DNA of 5,856 nucleotides from JBMOLK01 sp049325575 (GCA_049325575.1 JBMOLK010000259.1:1-5856); one strand, 5' to 3'. Counted from the first letter of the stretch, positions 1-4,843 are shown. Translations and numbers: made by a program. Notes: generated by a model from the sequence alone, not told the origin.

Positions 1-10
1 TAAGACACAA

Positions 11-50
11 GATTAGAGAAGATTAGAGAAGATTAGAGAAGATTAGAGAA
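11..50. repeat. Four perfect tandem copies of a 10-bp unit
   Basis: The decamer gattagagaa is repeated four times without mismatch, followed by an A-rich tract and a degenerate partial copy (atagagaa) near 67-74. The unit length is not a multiple of three and every forward frame meets stops, so it is not coding. It ends about 50 bp before the start codon of the small peptide gene, so it lies in that gene's 5' untranslated or promoter region. No -10/-35 pair is visible inside it; the promoter is probably to the left of the window. Confidence 0.95.
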
Positions 51-98
51 AAAAATACAAAGAAATATAGAGAATTCTAAAAAGGGGAGATATCATAC

Positions 99-203
99 AT
101 GAAAAGTTTAAAAGCTAAATTAATCGTTGGCTTCATTGTTGGAGCTGCTGTTGTAAGTCAACTGGTATCAGTGTGCTACGCATCCTGGTACAGGTTCAGG
201 TAG
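99..203 (+). CDS. 34-residue putative exported peptide (signal-peptide-like, short tail)
   Basis: This short ORF has a good ribosome binding site (AAAGGGGAG at 81-89, 9 nt before the ATG) and is followed 17 bp after its stop by a strong intrinsic terminator, so it looks like a complete one-gene unit. The product begins MKSLKAK (four basic residues counting none at the Met: K2, K5, K7 give the positive charge), then has a hydrophobic core at residues 8-25 rich in Val, Ile, Ala and Gly, then C26-Y27-A28, a plausible signal peptidase site, and a tail SWYRFR. Removal of the signal would release a hexapeptide. This layout (basic start, hydrophobic core, few-residue tail) is typical of exported pheromone precursors of the Phr/PapR type, but no receptor gene is visible in the window and I recognise no homologue. 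It lacks the acidic C-terminal tail of AgrD. It could also be a degenerate remnant of a longer secreted protein. Role unknown; coding status moderately likely. Confidence 0.55.
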   Translation: MKSLKAKLIVGFIVGAAVVSQLVSVCYASWYRFR

Positions 204-220
204 TAAACACTAAATACACC

Positions 221-244
221 AAACACCCTTTTGGGTGTTTTTTT
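221..244 (+). terminator. Intrinsic terminator of the 34-residue peptide gene
   Basis: An 8-bp perfect stem, AAACACCC (221-228) with GGGTGTTT (233-240), closes a TTTT loop and runs straight into further T residues (to 244). It lies 17 bp after the stop codon at 201-203. Confidence 0.92.
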
Positions 245-415
245 ATGCTATTTTACAAGGCCCCCTCTTAAGGAAAGAACAGCTTAAAATATTTTCTCCC
301 TTTTATAAGTCATACAGTTTATGAGATAATATGCTTAGCCGGCTAATTCCTTACGAAAGGGGATGGTTAAAGTTGAAGAGTATTAAAGGGTGGTCTAACA
401 CCTAAAAAAGCACGT
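245..415. other. Gene-poor stretch without recognised features
   Basis: No ORF with a convincing ribosome binding site, RNA family core or tandem repeat is seen here. Small local pairings exist (CCTT acga AAGG at 349-360; GGTG/CACC at about 388-402) but do not add up to a structure that I recognise. Together with the hairpin and promoter to the right, the region between the peptide gene and the 14-codon leader ORF is purely non-coding as far as I can see. Confidence 0.6.
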
Positions 416-442
416 CACGTGAGGGCCAAAAGCTCTCACGTG
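416..442. other. Strong 11-bp GC-rich hairpin upstream of the leader promoter
   Basis: CACGTGAGGGC (416-426) can pair with GCTCTCACGTG (432-442) over 11 bp with one G-T wobble and a 5-nt CAAAA loop. No T tract follows directly on the + strand. Read on the - strand, a run of six T residues (complement of 404-409) follows after a 6-nt gap, so a minus-strand terminator is possible, though no minus-strand gene is seen to its right for over 1.8 kb. It lies 22 bp left of the -35 box at 465. It may be a terminator or a protein-binding palindrome. Confidence 0.7.
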
Positions 443-464
443 ATTATGATTATACGAGATTTTA

Positions 465-493
465 TTGACAAAGCGACTTTGTTGTAATATAAT
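465..493 (+). promoter_or_regulatory. Consensus sigma-A promoter of the attenuator leader
   Basis: TTGACA (465-470) and TATAAT (488-493) are both perfect consensus hexamers with the optimal 17-bp spacer. Transcription should start near 499-501. A perfect inverted repeat, ACAAAG cga CTTTGT (468-482), covers the end of the -35 box and most of the spacer, so a repressor bound there would block polymerase. No cognate repressor can be named. Confidence 0.92.
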
Positions 494-536
494 GGTATGG
501 AAAATTAGTAAAATTTCAGGTGAAAGGAGTGTAAGA

Positions 537-581
537 ATGACAGTTTATAAGTTTTATTTATATGAGGTGGATAGTCAATAA
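537..581 (+). CDS. 14-codon leader peptide ORF
   Basis: The ORF reads MTVYKFYLYEVDSQ and stops with TAA. An AAAGGAG ribosome binding site (523-529) lies 7 nt before the ATG, and a consensus promoter sits about 45 bp upstream, so translation is well supported although the product is too short to be judged by composition. Five of the 14 residues are aromatic (Y4, F6, Y7, Y9 among them with one more hydrophobic L8), which could matter for nascent-chain stalling, but no known arrest motif is recognised. The first arm of the 592-600/655-663 helix starts 10 nt after the stop codon, so a ribosome held at the end of the ORF would reach its edge, and one initiating would open the 515-523 helix. Most likely role is as a sensor for attenuation rather than as a functional peptide. 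Confidence 0.55.
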   Translation: MTVYKFYLYEVDSQ

Positions 582-733
582 CTTAATATTGGATTAGAAG
601 TGTTTTAATTAATACATCTACAGGCTGTTATAAAAACGCCTTCCTTGTTGTATGCTTCTAATCGTCCGGTATGTGTTTTGACACATATTTATAACCGTCA
701 CCTGAATTATTTTAATAGCAAAAAACAGACAGG

Positions 734-756
734 CACGAGGTTATCGTGTTTTTTTT
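734..756 (+). terminator. First leader terminator (attenuator)
   Basis: CACGA (734-738) and TCGTG (744-748) form a stem closed by a GGTTA loop and followed by eight T residues (749-756). Flanking AGCAA (717-721) and TTGCT (758-762) can lengthen the helix through the A-rich left and T-rich right arms. It lies between the leader ORF and the regulator gene on the same strand. Confidence 0.8.
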
Positions 757-778
757 ATTGCTGTTTTAGGTAAATGCT

Positions 779-814
779 AATCCCGTGGGTGGTTATATTC
801 CCTACGGGATTTTT
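779..814 (+). terminator. Second leader terminator
   Basis: AATCCCGT (779-786) pairs with ACGGGATT (804-811), extended by GGG (787-789) with CCC (800-802) across a single bulged T, and followed by a short T run to 814. It stands 22 bp after the first terminator and 42 bp before the next start codon, so the regulator gene is behind two stop signals. Confidence 0.8.
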
Positions 815-855
815 ATATTAAATCATAAAATCTTACATTGAAAGGAGGTGTTTCG

Positions 856-951
856 ATGAAGACTTATGCTGGATTTATTATGTCAATTCAAAAAAATAAG
901 GAGGTTTTCATCGTTGATGTACAAAAATGGGGAGGTTGTTCTTCCTCCTAA
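856..951 (+). CDS. 31-codon small ORF overlapping the regulator start
   Basis: The ATG at 856 has the strongest ribosome binding site in the region, AAAGGAGGTG at 841-850 with 5-nt spacing. The ORF begins MKTYAGFIMSIQ and ends with CSSS and TAA at 949-951. It is in a different frame from the regulator gene and overlaps the first 35 bases of that gene (917 onward); the regulator's own ribosome binding site (898-904) lies inside it. The product shows no recognisable domain or signal peptide. Likely possibilities are a second leader peptide that opens or couples translation of the regulator, or a minor unknown protein. A sequencing or real frameshift joining the two ORFs is less likely because the regulator family normally starts near 917. 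Confidence 0.5.
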   Translation: MKTYAGFIMSIQKNKEVFIVDVQKWGGCSSS

Positions 952-1213
952 ACTACTTAATGAACTTCAAAAGTATATCCAAGGTGAATTAATTTATATC
1001 CCCAAAAAAACCAAAAGAGCAGGCTGGGGTGAAATGAACGGCACAAGAGTCATTATGAGGAAGCGTAACAGTGAAATATTCAATATGTATAAAAATGGTA
1101 TTTCCGTTAAAGAGTTATCTCGCAGCTTTCACCTGTCTGAAGACAGCATAAAAAAAATAATTCGCTCTTTTAAAATTCAAAGCGAAATAGAAAGTAAAAG
1201 CAGTGCCGTTTAA
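917..1213 (+). CDS. CD3324-family (Mor-like) HTH transcriptional regulator
   Basis: The 98-residue product matches my recollection of the small clostridial CD3324 family, related to the Mor transcription activators: a start of the type M-Y-K-N-G, then VLPPKLLNELQKYIQGELIYIPKK (about residues 8-31, here split as two conserved blocks), a WG..NGTR segment near residues 37-43, and a C-terminal helix-turn-helix at about 49-85 containing RNSEIFNMYKNG and LSEDSIKKIIR. It probably binds DNA; its targets are unknown. The frame is open up to 866, but ATG 917 (or the adjacent TTG 914) is chosen because the family begins here and AAGGAGG (898-904) lies 9-12 nt before. Expression appears to depend on read-through of two leader terminators from the promoter at 465 and possibly on coupling to the overlapping 31-codon ORF. 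No clear terminator follows. Confidence 0.82.
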   Translation: MYKNGEVVLPPKLLNELQKYIQGELIYIPKKTKRAGWGEMNGTRVIMRKRNSEIFNMYKNGISVKELSRSFHLSEDSIKKIIRSFKIQSEIESKSSAV

Positions 1214-1314
1214 AAGAAATCCAACAAGTAATTACTATGAATTTTAGATAATCCATTAGGAAAACTAGTAACCAATAAGAAAAAGTATGGTATAGTAGTA
1301 AAGGAGCATTTAAC

Positions 1315-1485
1315 ATGAAAGAAAAAAAAACGTCTATAGAGTTAATGAAGGAAATAAGGGGTACATGGGAAATAAATCCCGCAACAAGGGTCCATGATAA
1401 TGATATAAGAAGGAATAAAAAGAAGGACCGGCAGGACGCAAAGAATATATGCAAACAAGCTATTTGTGGTAAAGAGGATTATTAA
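1315..1485 (+). CDS. 56-residue basic protein of unknown function
   Basis: A good ribosome binding site (AAGGAG, 1301-1306, 8 nt spacing) precedes the ATG. The product is highly charged and basic, beginning MKEKKTSIELMKEIRGTW. Residues 13-25 (EIRGTWEINPATR) resemble a short conserved segment that I recall, with low certainty, from small hypothetical proteins of clostridia and bacilli; a Lys/Arg-rich stretch (residues 32-39) follows and two cysteines (46, 51) sit near the end. No signal peptide or membrane segment. The stop lies 25 bp before the start of the membrane protein gene, suggesting co-transcription. A TGgTATAGT extended -10-like sequence at 1288-1296 is too close to the ribosome binding site to be a convincing promoter. 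Function is not known; it may bind nucleic acid given its charge. Confidence 0.72.
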   Translation: MKEKKTSIELMKEIRGTWEINPATRVHDNDIRRNKKKDRQDAKNICKQAICGKEDY

Positions 1486-1510
1486 CTATAGTAAAGGCGG
1501 GGATGGTTTA

Positions 1511-2314
1511 ATGAATAAAAGGCTTCTGGCTGAACGTAACAAGCTGCTTGAACAAACAGGCATAGACACAGAAAAATATCTTACCGAAAGCATTATGTCA
1601 CAGATTACTGAAGGTCTGGAGTCTTGTATTGACTTTACATTTAACCTGCTAAAGCCGGCAATTGTACTTAATATTATATTTATTACCCTATCAATAGGCT
1701 TGGGTGTATATTACCGCTCCCTAGGATTTGGCATTTTATTCTTTATTCTGTCGTTAATTATTTCACTGTTGGGCGGCGGACTTATGGGGCTAAGAAATGC
1801 ATTGACGAAAATAGTTATTGGAGTCAATAAAATTGTCCGCTGCTCATACAGCATTGTAAAAGATATATATATTTTTTGGGATAAAAAAAACATAGGTACC
1901 CTGCCACATTTACCTGTAATAGTAAAGCTCGCCATATTATGCATCATACTTCCCGTGTCCGAAAAAATAATCATACGAAAGCTATCTATGCTTGGAAAGC
2001 CCCTTTACTGGATTATTGAAAAACTTGCAGTAAGTATAACCAACCTGCTAACCGGTTCAATTGAAAAACAAAATGCAAAACTCCAGGATACATATAGTGT
2101 TCAAAACACCAGTGAAAATACAACACTCCCAGCACAAACCAAACTAAATAAACTCTTTGAAGTACTTGACTCTTCATACAGGAGAATCGACAGCTTCTCG
2201 CAAACGGCAGTTAAAAGTATTTCTATTCCGGCTACTATATTAAGCTGGTTATGCATAGTTACTGGCTCAATTTCACTTCTGGCCCTGTTTATAGTTTTTA
2301 ACCTGATGTTCTGA
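1511..2314 (+). CDS. Unknown membrane protein, 267 residues
   Basis: I do not recognise a family. The N-terminal 45 residues are soluble and charged (MNKRLLAERNKLLEQTGIDT). Two adjacent membrane segments follow at about 48-67 and 70-94, with a GGG turn at 88-90. A basic region leads to a further hydrophobic stretch at 134-150. Residues 165-240 look soluble and polar, with a helical segment around 210-235, and a last membrane segment fills 241-266, ending almost at the C-terminus. The frame stays open to a GTG at 1466, but ATG 1511 is preferred: the purine-rich AAAGGCGGGG (1493-1502) lies 8 nt upstream, while the GTG has no ribosome binding site and would overlap the preceding gene. It follows the 56-residue gene by 25 bp. 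Its stop is 12 bp from that of the convergent DUF4173 gene, with no terminator between. Confidence 0.8.
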   Translation: MNKRLLAERNKLLEQTGIDTEKYLTESIMSQITEGLESCIDFTFNLLKPAIVLNIIFITLSIGLGVYYRSLGFGILFFILSLIISLLGGGLMGLRNALTKIVIGVNKIVRCSYSIVKDIYIFWDKKNIGTLPHLPVIVKLAILCIILPVSEKIIIRKLSMLGKPLYWIIEKLAVSITNLLTGSIEKQNAKLQDTYSVQNTSENTTLPAQTKLNKLFEVLDSSYRRIDSFSQTAVKSISIPATILSWLCIVTGSISLLALFIVFNLMF

Positions 2315-2326
2315 TCCTCTATAAAA

Positions 2327-3907
2327 CTACCTTTCGTACTCGACTTCCTTTGCCTCATAGTCAAGCTCATACTTTGAAAGTATACTCTTTGCTCTATATT
2401 CTGAAAGGTTAAAAGATTGCCAGCTTCTTTTTGATTTTAAGTCTTCCTTTGCATCATAAAGATAATTCTCAATATCTCGTGCAACATCCTTATCCTTATC
2501 ATTAAGTAATTCTACCATAAAAGGTACCGCATCATATGAAAGGCAGGTCAGATAATAAGTATCTATTGCTTTGTTTTCCTTAATACTTCTATACCTTTCA
2601 ATATTCCTTTGTGCAATTAATGCATCAATGTTTACATAGTTAATTACAAGATATGCCATTATAGATATAACTATATACCACTTAAGCAGTGAAATGCCAT
2701 CATTCCATGCTTTCACCAGCGTAGTAACTAGAAGAGCAAATATATAAGCCATGAATGTGTGAGTCAGCACCCTAAGATAAGTGAATCCGTATGCCCATTC
2801 ATATAGTAACATCCTGGAATGTGCAGATAAAAGCATAACCAGAGTACAAATCACCAAAAGGGAGCTTAAAAGCCGGAAAGTTTTATCTATGACCTTCCCT
2901 TCCCTCTTTGTAAGGTTTATACTCGCAAGTAATATACTTAAGTTGATAAGTGTAACCAGCACCAACTCAAAAAAGCCCCTTCTCGCATATTCGGAAAAAG
3001 TTACGTCCGGAGGCAATATATTGCTTACACTTCCAAAGAGATAAGTAAATTGAATCAATGTAAATAAAACGTATATTATATTTATCACTATCAATATGGT
3101 AATAACTATTACAGGGTCCCAAACCTTCCTAAAAGGTCCGTTATTGCCTGCACCGGAAATACTTTTTTCATCCCTGTTATATTGCAGACTCCAAAGATAG
3201 CTGAATAAAACAGTACTGACAACCAGCATAATCAATGCCTGTGAGACAAAATCCCCAAGGTTTATTTGAATGAAAAACCCCGGAATTATTCCTACCCAGT
3301 GCCTAAAGACATCATCAGCAGAAGCAAGCAGCATAACTATAACAAGTATAAGCGGCAAAGATATAAGTAAACCCGTAAATATTTTCTTTATAACCGCATA
3401 CTTTCCAGGAGCAGTTCTTCTATGCACTATTTTTGATACCAGTTCAAAGGGCTTTAAAACATGTGAAAAAGACCTGACAAATATCGCATAGAAAATATCA
3501 TATATAAATTCTGCAGTATGCCATCCAAATTTATTGTTTCCGGTAATGAGCAGAGTCTGTACAACAATCAGTAAAGGAATGGCAAGAAAATTAAGTGCCC
3601 TGAAAATAGGGTTGGTAAAAAAAACATATGTCAAAGACAGCATAATAACAGGTATACTTAACAGCCACCCAAAGTTAACTTTAAAAACTATTTTATCTTT
3701 CATCTTCCAAATAAATAGGCCATAAAAAGTAAGAACAAAGGCTGGATATGATACACCCAAAGTGTGTTTATAAAAAAGGATGTTAAAAACAAGTCCTAAA
3801 ACTAAAGAGATCGATAAAAGATATATATTTTCCCTGTTTATTGTATTATCTTTTTGCTCAATAGATTGTAAAATGTTTTCTTTATCATTGCTTGATATTT
3901 TCTCCAT
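2327..3907 (-). CDS. DUF4173/DUF4153-type polytopic membrane protein
   Basis: The 526-residue protein has a charged N-terminus of about 26 residues and then some eleven membrane segments (roughly 27-45, 52-68, 79-97, 103-121, 177-195, 222-240, 264-285, 311-330, 346-362, 380-398, 408-425), and a soluble charged C-terminal tail of about 95 residues. Motifs that I associate with DUF4173/DUF4153 are the SADDVFRHW segment (196-204), EYARRGFFEL (306-315) followed by an INL helix, RMLLYEWAYGFTYLR (365-379), and NIDALIAQRNIERY (426-439). The biochemical role of the family is unknown. ATG 3907 is chosen over the upstream in-frame 3955 because AAGGGGG (3920-3914) lies 6 nt before it and the longer form would overlap the preceding gene. 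It is the last gene of a three-gene operon, 19 bp after the HTH gene, which suggests that it acts with or is controlled by that regulator. Confidence 0.85.
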   Translation of the reverse strand: MEKISSNDKENILQSIEQKDNTINRENIYLLSISLVLGLVFNILFYKHTLGVSYPAFVLTFYGLFIWKMKDKIVFKVNFGWLLSIPVIMLSLTYVFFTNPIFRALNFLAIPLLIVVQTLLITGNNKFGWHTAEFIYDIFYAIFVRSFSHVLKPFELVSKIVHRRTAPGKYAVIKKIFTGLLISLPLILVIVMLLASADDVFRHWVGIIPGFFIQINLGDFVSQALIMLVVSTVLFSYLWSLQYNRDEKSISGAGNNGPFRKVWDPVIVITILIVINIIYVLFTLIQFTYLFGSVSNILPPDVTFSEYARRGFFELVLVTLINLSILLASINLTKREGKVIDKTFRLLSSLLVICTLVMLLSAHSRMLLYEWAYGFTYLRVLTHTFMAYIFALLVTTLVKAWNDGISLLKWYIVISIMAYLVINYVNIDALIAQRNIERYRSIKENKAIDTYYLTCLSYDAVPFMVELLNDKDKDVARDIENYLYDAKEDLKSKRSWQSFNLSEYRAKSILSKYELDYEAKEVEYER

Positions 3908-3926
3908 ATTTTTCCCCCTTAAAAAA

Positions 3927-4148
3927 CTAGTTATCATCCACACAATCAGGTACAAATTCCAATATATCTCCGGGCTGGCAGTCCAAAGCTTTGCAAATTG
4001 CTTCCAGTGTTGAGAAGCGTATGGCTTTAGCTTTATTGTTTTTTAGTATGGAGAGATTTGCCAGGGTAATATCAATTTTTGAGGCAAGTTCCGATAGGCT
4101 CATCTTCCTTTTTGCCATCATAACATCTACATTTACTATAATAGCCAT
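3927..4148 (-). CDS. YozG-like XRE-family HTH regulator
   Basis: This 73-residue protein is almost entirely one Cro/C1-type helix-turn-helix domain (about residues 10-66): helix 1 around MMAKRKMS, the turn with LSELASKIDIT, the recognition helix around LANLSILKNNK, and the closing LEAICKALDCQPGDIL segment typical of the small YozG-like (HTH_26) group. It presumably binds an operator in its own operon promoter. GAGGAGG lies 4 nt before the ATG on the minus strand. It sits between the DUF2975 gene (10 bp upstream) and the DUF4173 gene (19 bp downstream), all same strand. Pairing of DUF2975 with a downstream small XRE regulator is a recurrent Firmicutes arrangement (B. subtilis YoaS/YozG). Aspartate-rich end (DCVDDN) is unremarkable. 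Confidence 0.92.
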   Translation of the reverse strand: MAIIVNVDVMMAKRKMSLSELASKIDITLANLSILKNNKAKAIRFSTLEAICKALDCQPGDILEFVPDCVDDN

Positions 4149-4158
4149 AATACCTCCT

Positions 4159-4617
4159 CTATATTGTCAAGTCGTTTTCTTCCTTTACTAATACTGCCTG
4201 GTGAAATACTTCAGCCAGAATTATGGAAAAAAGCCCTATAATAATAAACAACATTGACATAACTATTGTAAGAATGGATATAAAGAAAATAATTTTCACA
4301 AAGTAAGCAGCAGAGATTACAAAAGAAGCAGTACCTATACGCTTAAGGCTTTTTACATTATCCATACTGAATGGATCTCTCCTGTTTAAAGTTTTAAATA
4401 TCTTTCTTATCTCGTTCACAATTATTAAAGCCAGAAAGCCTGTTACGTAGAGAAACCCAAGCAGGAAATAGTAGTTCTCATTGTATGTAAGATTTGTATC
4501 AAAGGCCCATTTCAACGAAAACGGAAGGCTTAGTGTAACTAAGATTCCACCAATGAAAACAATATCCAAAACCTTCTTTACTATCCCTGATAATCCTCTT
4601 TCATCCAAAATAGCCAT
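4159..4617 (-). CDS. DUF2975 family membrane protein
   Basis: The 152-residue protein has four membrane segments (about 13-34, 49-68, 95-113, 116-136). The loop motif NRRDPFSMDNVKSLKRIG (78-95) and the ending AEVFHQAVLVKEENDLTI (135-152) match what I know of DUF2975 (YoaS-like) proteins, and the length is normal for the family. Function is unknown; the family is nearly always encoded with a small XRE regulator, which follows 10 bp downstream here, and may act as a membrane partner or target of it. ATG 4617 is preferred over the in-frame ATG at 4632 because GGGAGG is placed 7 nt before 4617 and the longer form would start upstream of it. It is the first gene of the operon, just after the promoter at 4651-4679. 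Confidence 0.92.
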   Translation of the reverse strand: MAILDERGLSGIVKKVLDIVFIGGILVTLSLPFSLKWAFDTNLTYNENYYFLLGFLYVTGFLALIIVNEIRKIFKTLNRRDPFSMDNVKSLKRIGTASFVISAAYFVKIIFFISILTIVMSMLFIIIGLFSIILAEVFHQAVLVKEENDLTI

Positions 4618-4650
4618 ACAACGACCTCCCATTTACTGTAACTCAATTAA

Positions 4651-4679
4651 ATTATATAGCAATACTTTTCATTTATCAA
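4651..4679 (-). promoter_or_regulatory. Sigma-A promoter of the DUF2975-HTH-DUF4173 operon
   Basis: Read on the minus strand, TTGATA (4679-4674) and TATAAT (4656-4651) are separated by exactly 17 bp. The predicted start near 4644 gives a short leader of about 27 nt before the DUF2975 start codon. Confidence 0.88.
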
Positions 4680-4685
4680 TATATT

Positions 4686-4704
4686 TTTATTGTTTTTCAA
4701 TAAA
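4686..4704. promoter_or_regulatory. Inverted repeat upstream of the operon promoter (candidate operator)
   Basis: TTTATTG (4686-4692) and CAATAAA (4698-4704) form a perfect 7-bp inverted repeat around five T residues. It ends 7 bp upstream of the -35 box, in a very AT-rich stretch, so it could be a binding site for the HTH protein of the operon or simply part of an UP element. Chance is a real alternative in such AT-rich DNA. Confidence 0.4.
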
Positions 4705-4771
4705 TTTTTATCGCATTATAATAATTACAATTATGACTATAAATTTCTTTAGTGCTTCTATGCAGTACATA

Positions 4772-4809
4772 TATAAATAAAGCGGGCAAAAGTGCCCGCT
4801 TTATTTATA
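4772..4809 (-). terminator. 17-bp perfect hairpin terminator after the protease gene
   Basis: Residues 4772-4788 and 4793-4809 are perfectly complementary (TATAAATAAAGCGGGCA and its complement) around a 4-nt loop. The GC-rich part is near the loop and the arms are A/T rich, so the RNA ends in T-rich sequence in either direction and the element may work both ways. It lies 34 bp after the stop of the minus-strand protease gene and insulates the operon promoter from it. Confidence 0.93.
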
Positions 4810-4843
4810 GCCTTAACTTATTTATAACTATTTATCAAACAGT

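Larger units (their letters stand above)
499..814 (+). promoter_or_regulatory. Structured 5' leader with small ORF and tandem terminators (putative attenuator)
   Basis: From the predicted start site the transcript carries a 14-codon ORF (537-581) and several complementary segments. TTCAGGTGA (515-523) pairs with TCACCTGAA (698-706), next to the leader ribosome binding site. GATTAGAAG (592-600) pairs with CTTCTAATC (655-663); nested inside are ATACA (612-616) with TGTAT (649-653) and a small GGC/GTT hairpin (623-640). CGGT plus ATGTGT (667-676) pairs with ACACAT and ACCG (681-697). Two intrinsic terminators follow. ATAACC at 691-696 is complementary to GGTTAT in the loops of both terminators (739-744 and 791-796), so mutually exclusive pairings exist. 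The inference is transcription attenuation controlled by translation of the small ORF, as seen for many antibiotic-inducible genes. I do not recognise it as a named riboswitch class. Confidence 0.65.

Noticed and set aside
330..400. Possible riboswitch (GCCGGC and CCTT/AAGG elements)
   Set aside because: Checked by eye against core motifs of TPP, SAM, FMN, cobalamin, purine, c-di-GMP and fluoride classes without a match; the pairings are short and isolated.
373..405. Short TTG-initiated ORF (10 codons, LKSIKGWSNT) before the 416-442 hairpin
   Set aside because: Start codon is weak, the purine-rich AAAGGGG is about 12 nt away, and no promoter or attenuator pairing ties it to the hairpin. Its similarity to the start of the 34-residue peptide is only three or four residues.
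592..663. GATTAGA in the leader helix resembles the decamer repeat at 11-50, so CTTCTAATC might pair with the repeats
   Set aside because: The match is seven bases in AT-rich DNA, and a terminator at 221-244 puts the two on separate transcripts.
866..916. Upstream in-frame extension of the regulator gene from ATG 866
   Set aside because: The regulator family starts near 917, the ribosome binding site 898-904 fits the later start, and the ribosome binding site at 841-850 serves the ATG at 856 in another frame.
1288..1296. Extended -10-like TGgTATAGT before the 56-residue gene
   Set aside because: A start about 7 bp downstream would fall inside the ribosome binding site at 1301-1306, and there is no matching -35.
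1170..1454. Minus-strand ORF of 94 codons, hydrophobic
   Set aside because: It lies antisense to the regulator end and the 56-residue gene, has no ribosome binding site, and its Phe/Leu-rich content is what the complement of Lys-rich coding DNA gives.
2369..2383. Palindrome ATACTTT-G-AAAGTAT near the end of the DUF4173 gene
   Set aside because: It is inside coding sequence, has no T tract for the + strand gene, and as a hairpin needs a larger loop that leaves only five AT-rich pairs; not a credible terminator.
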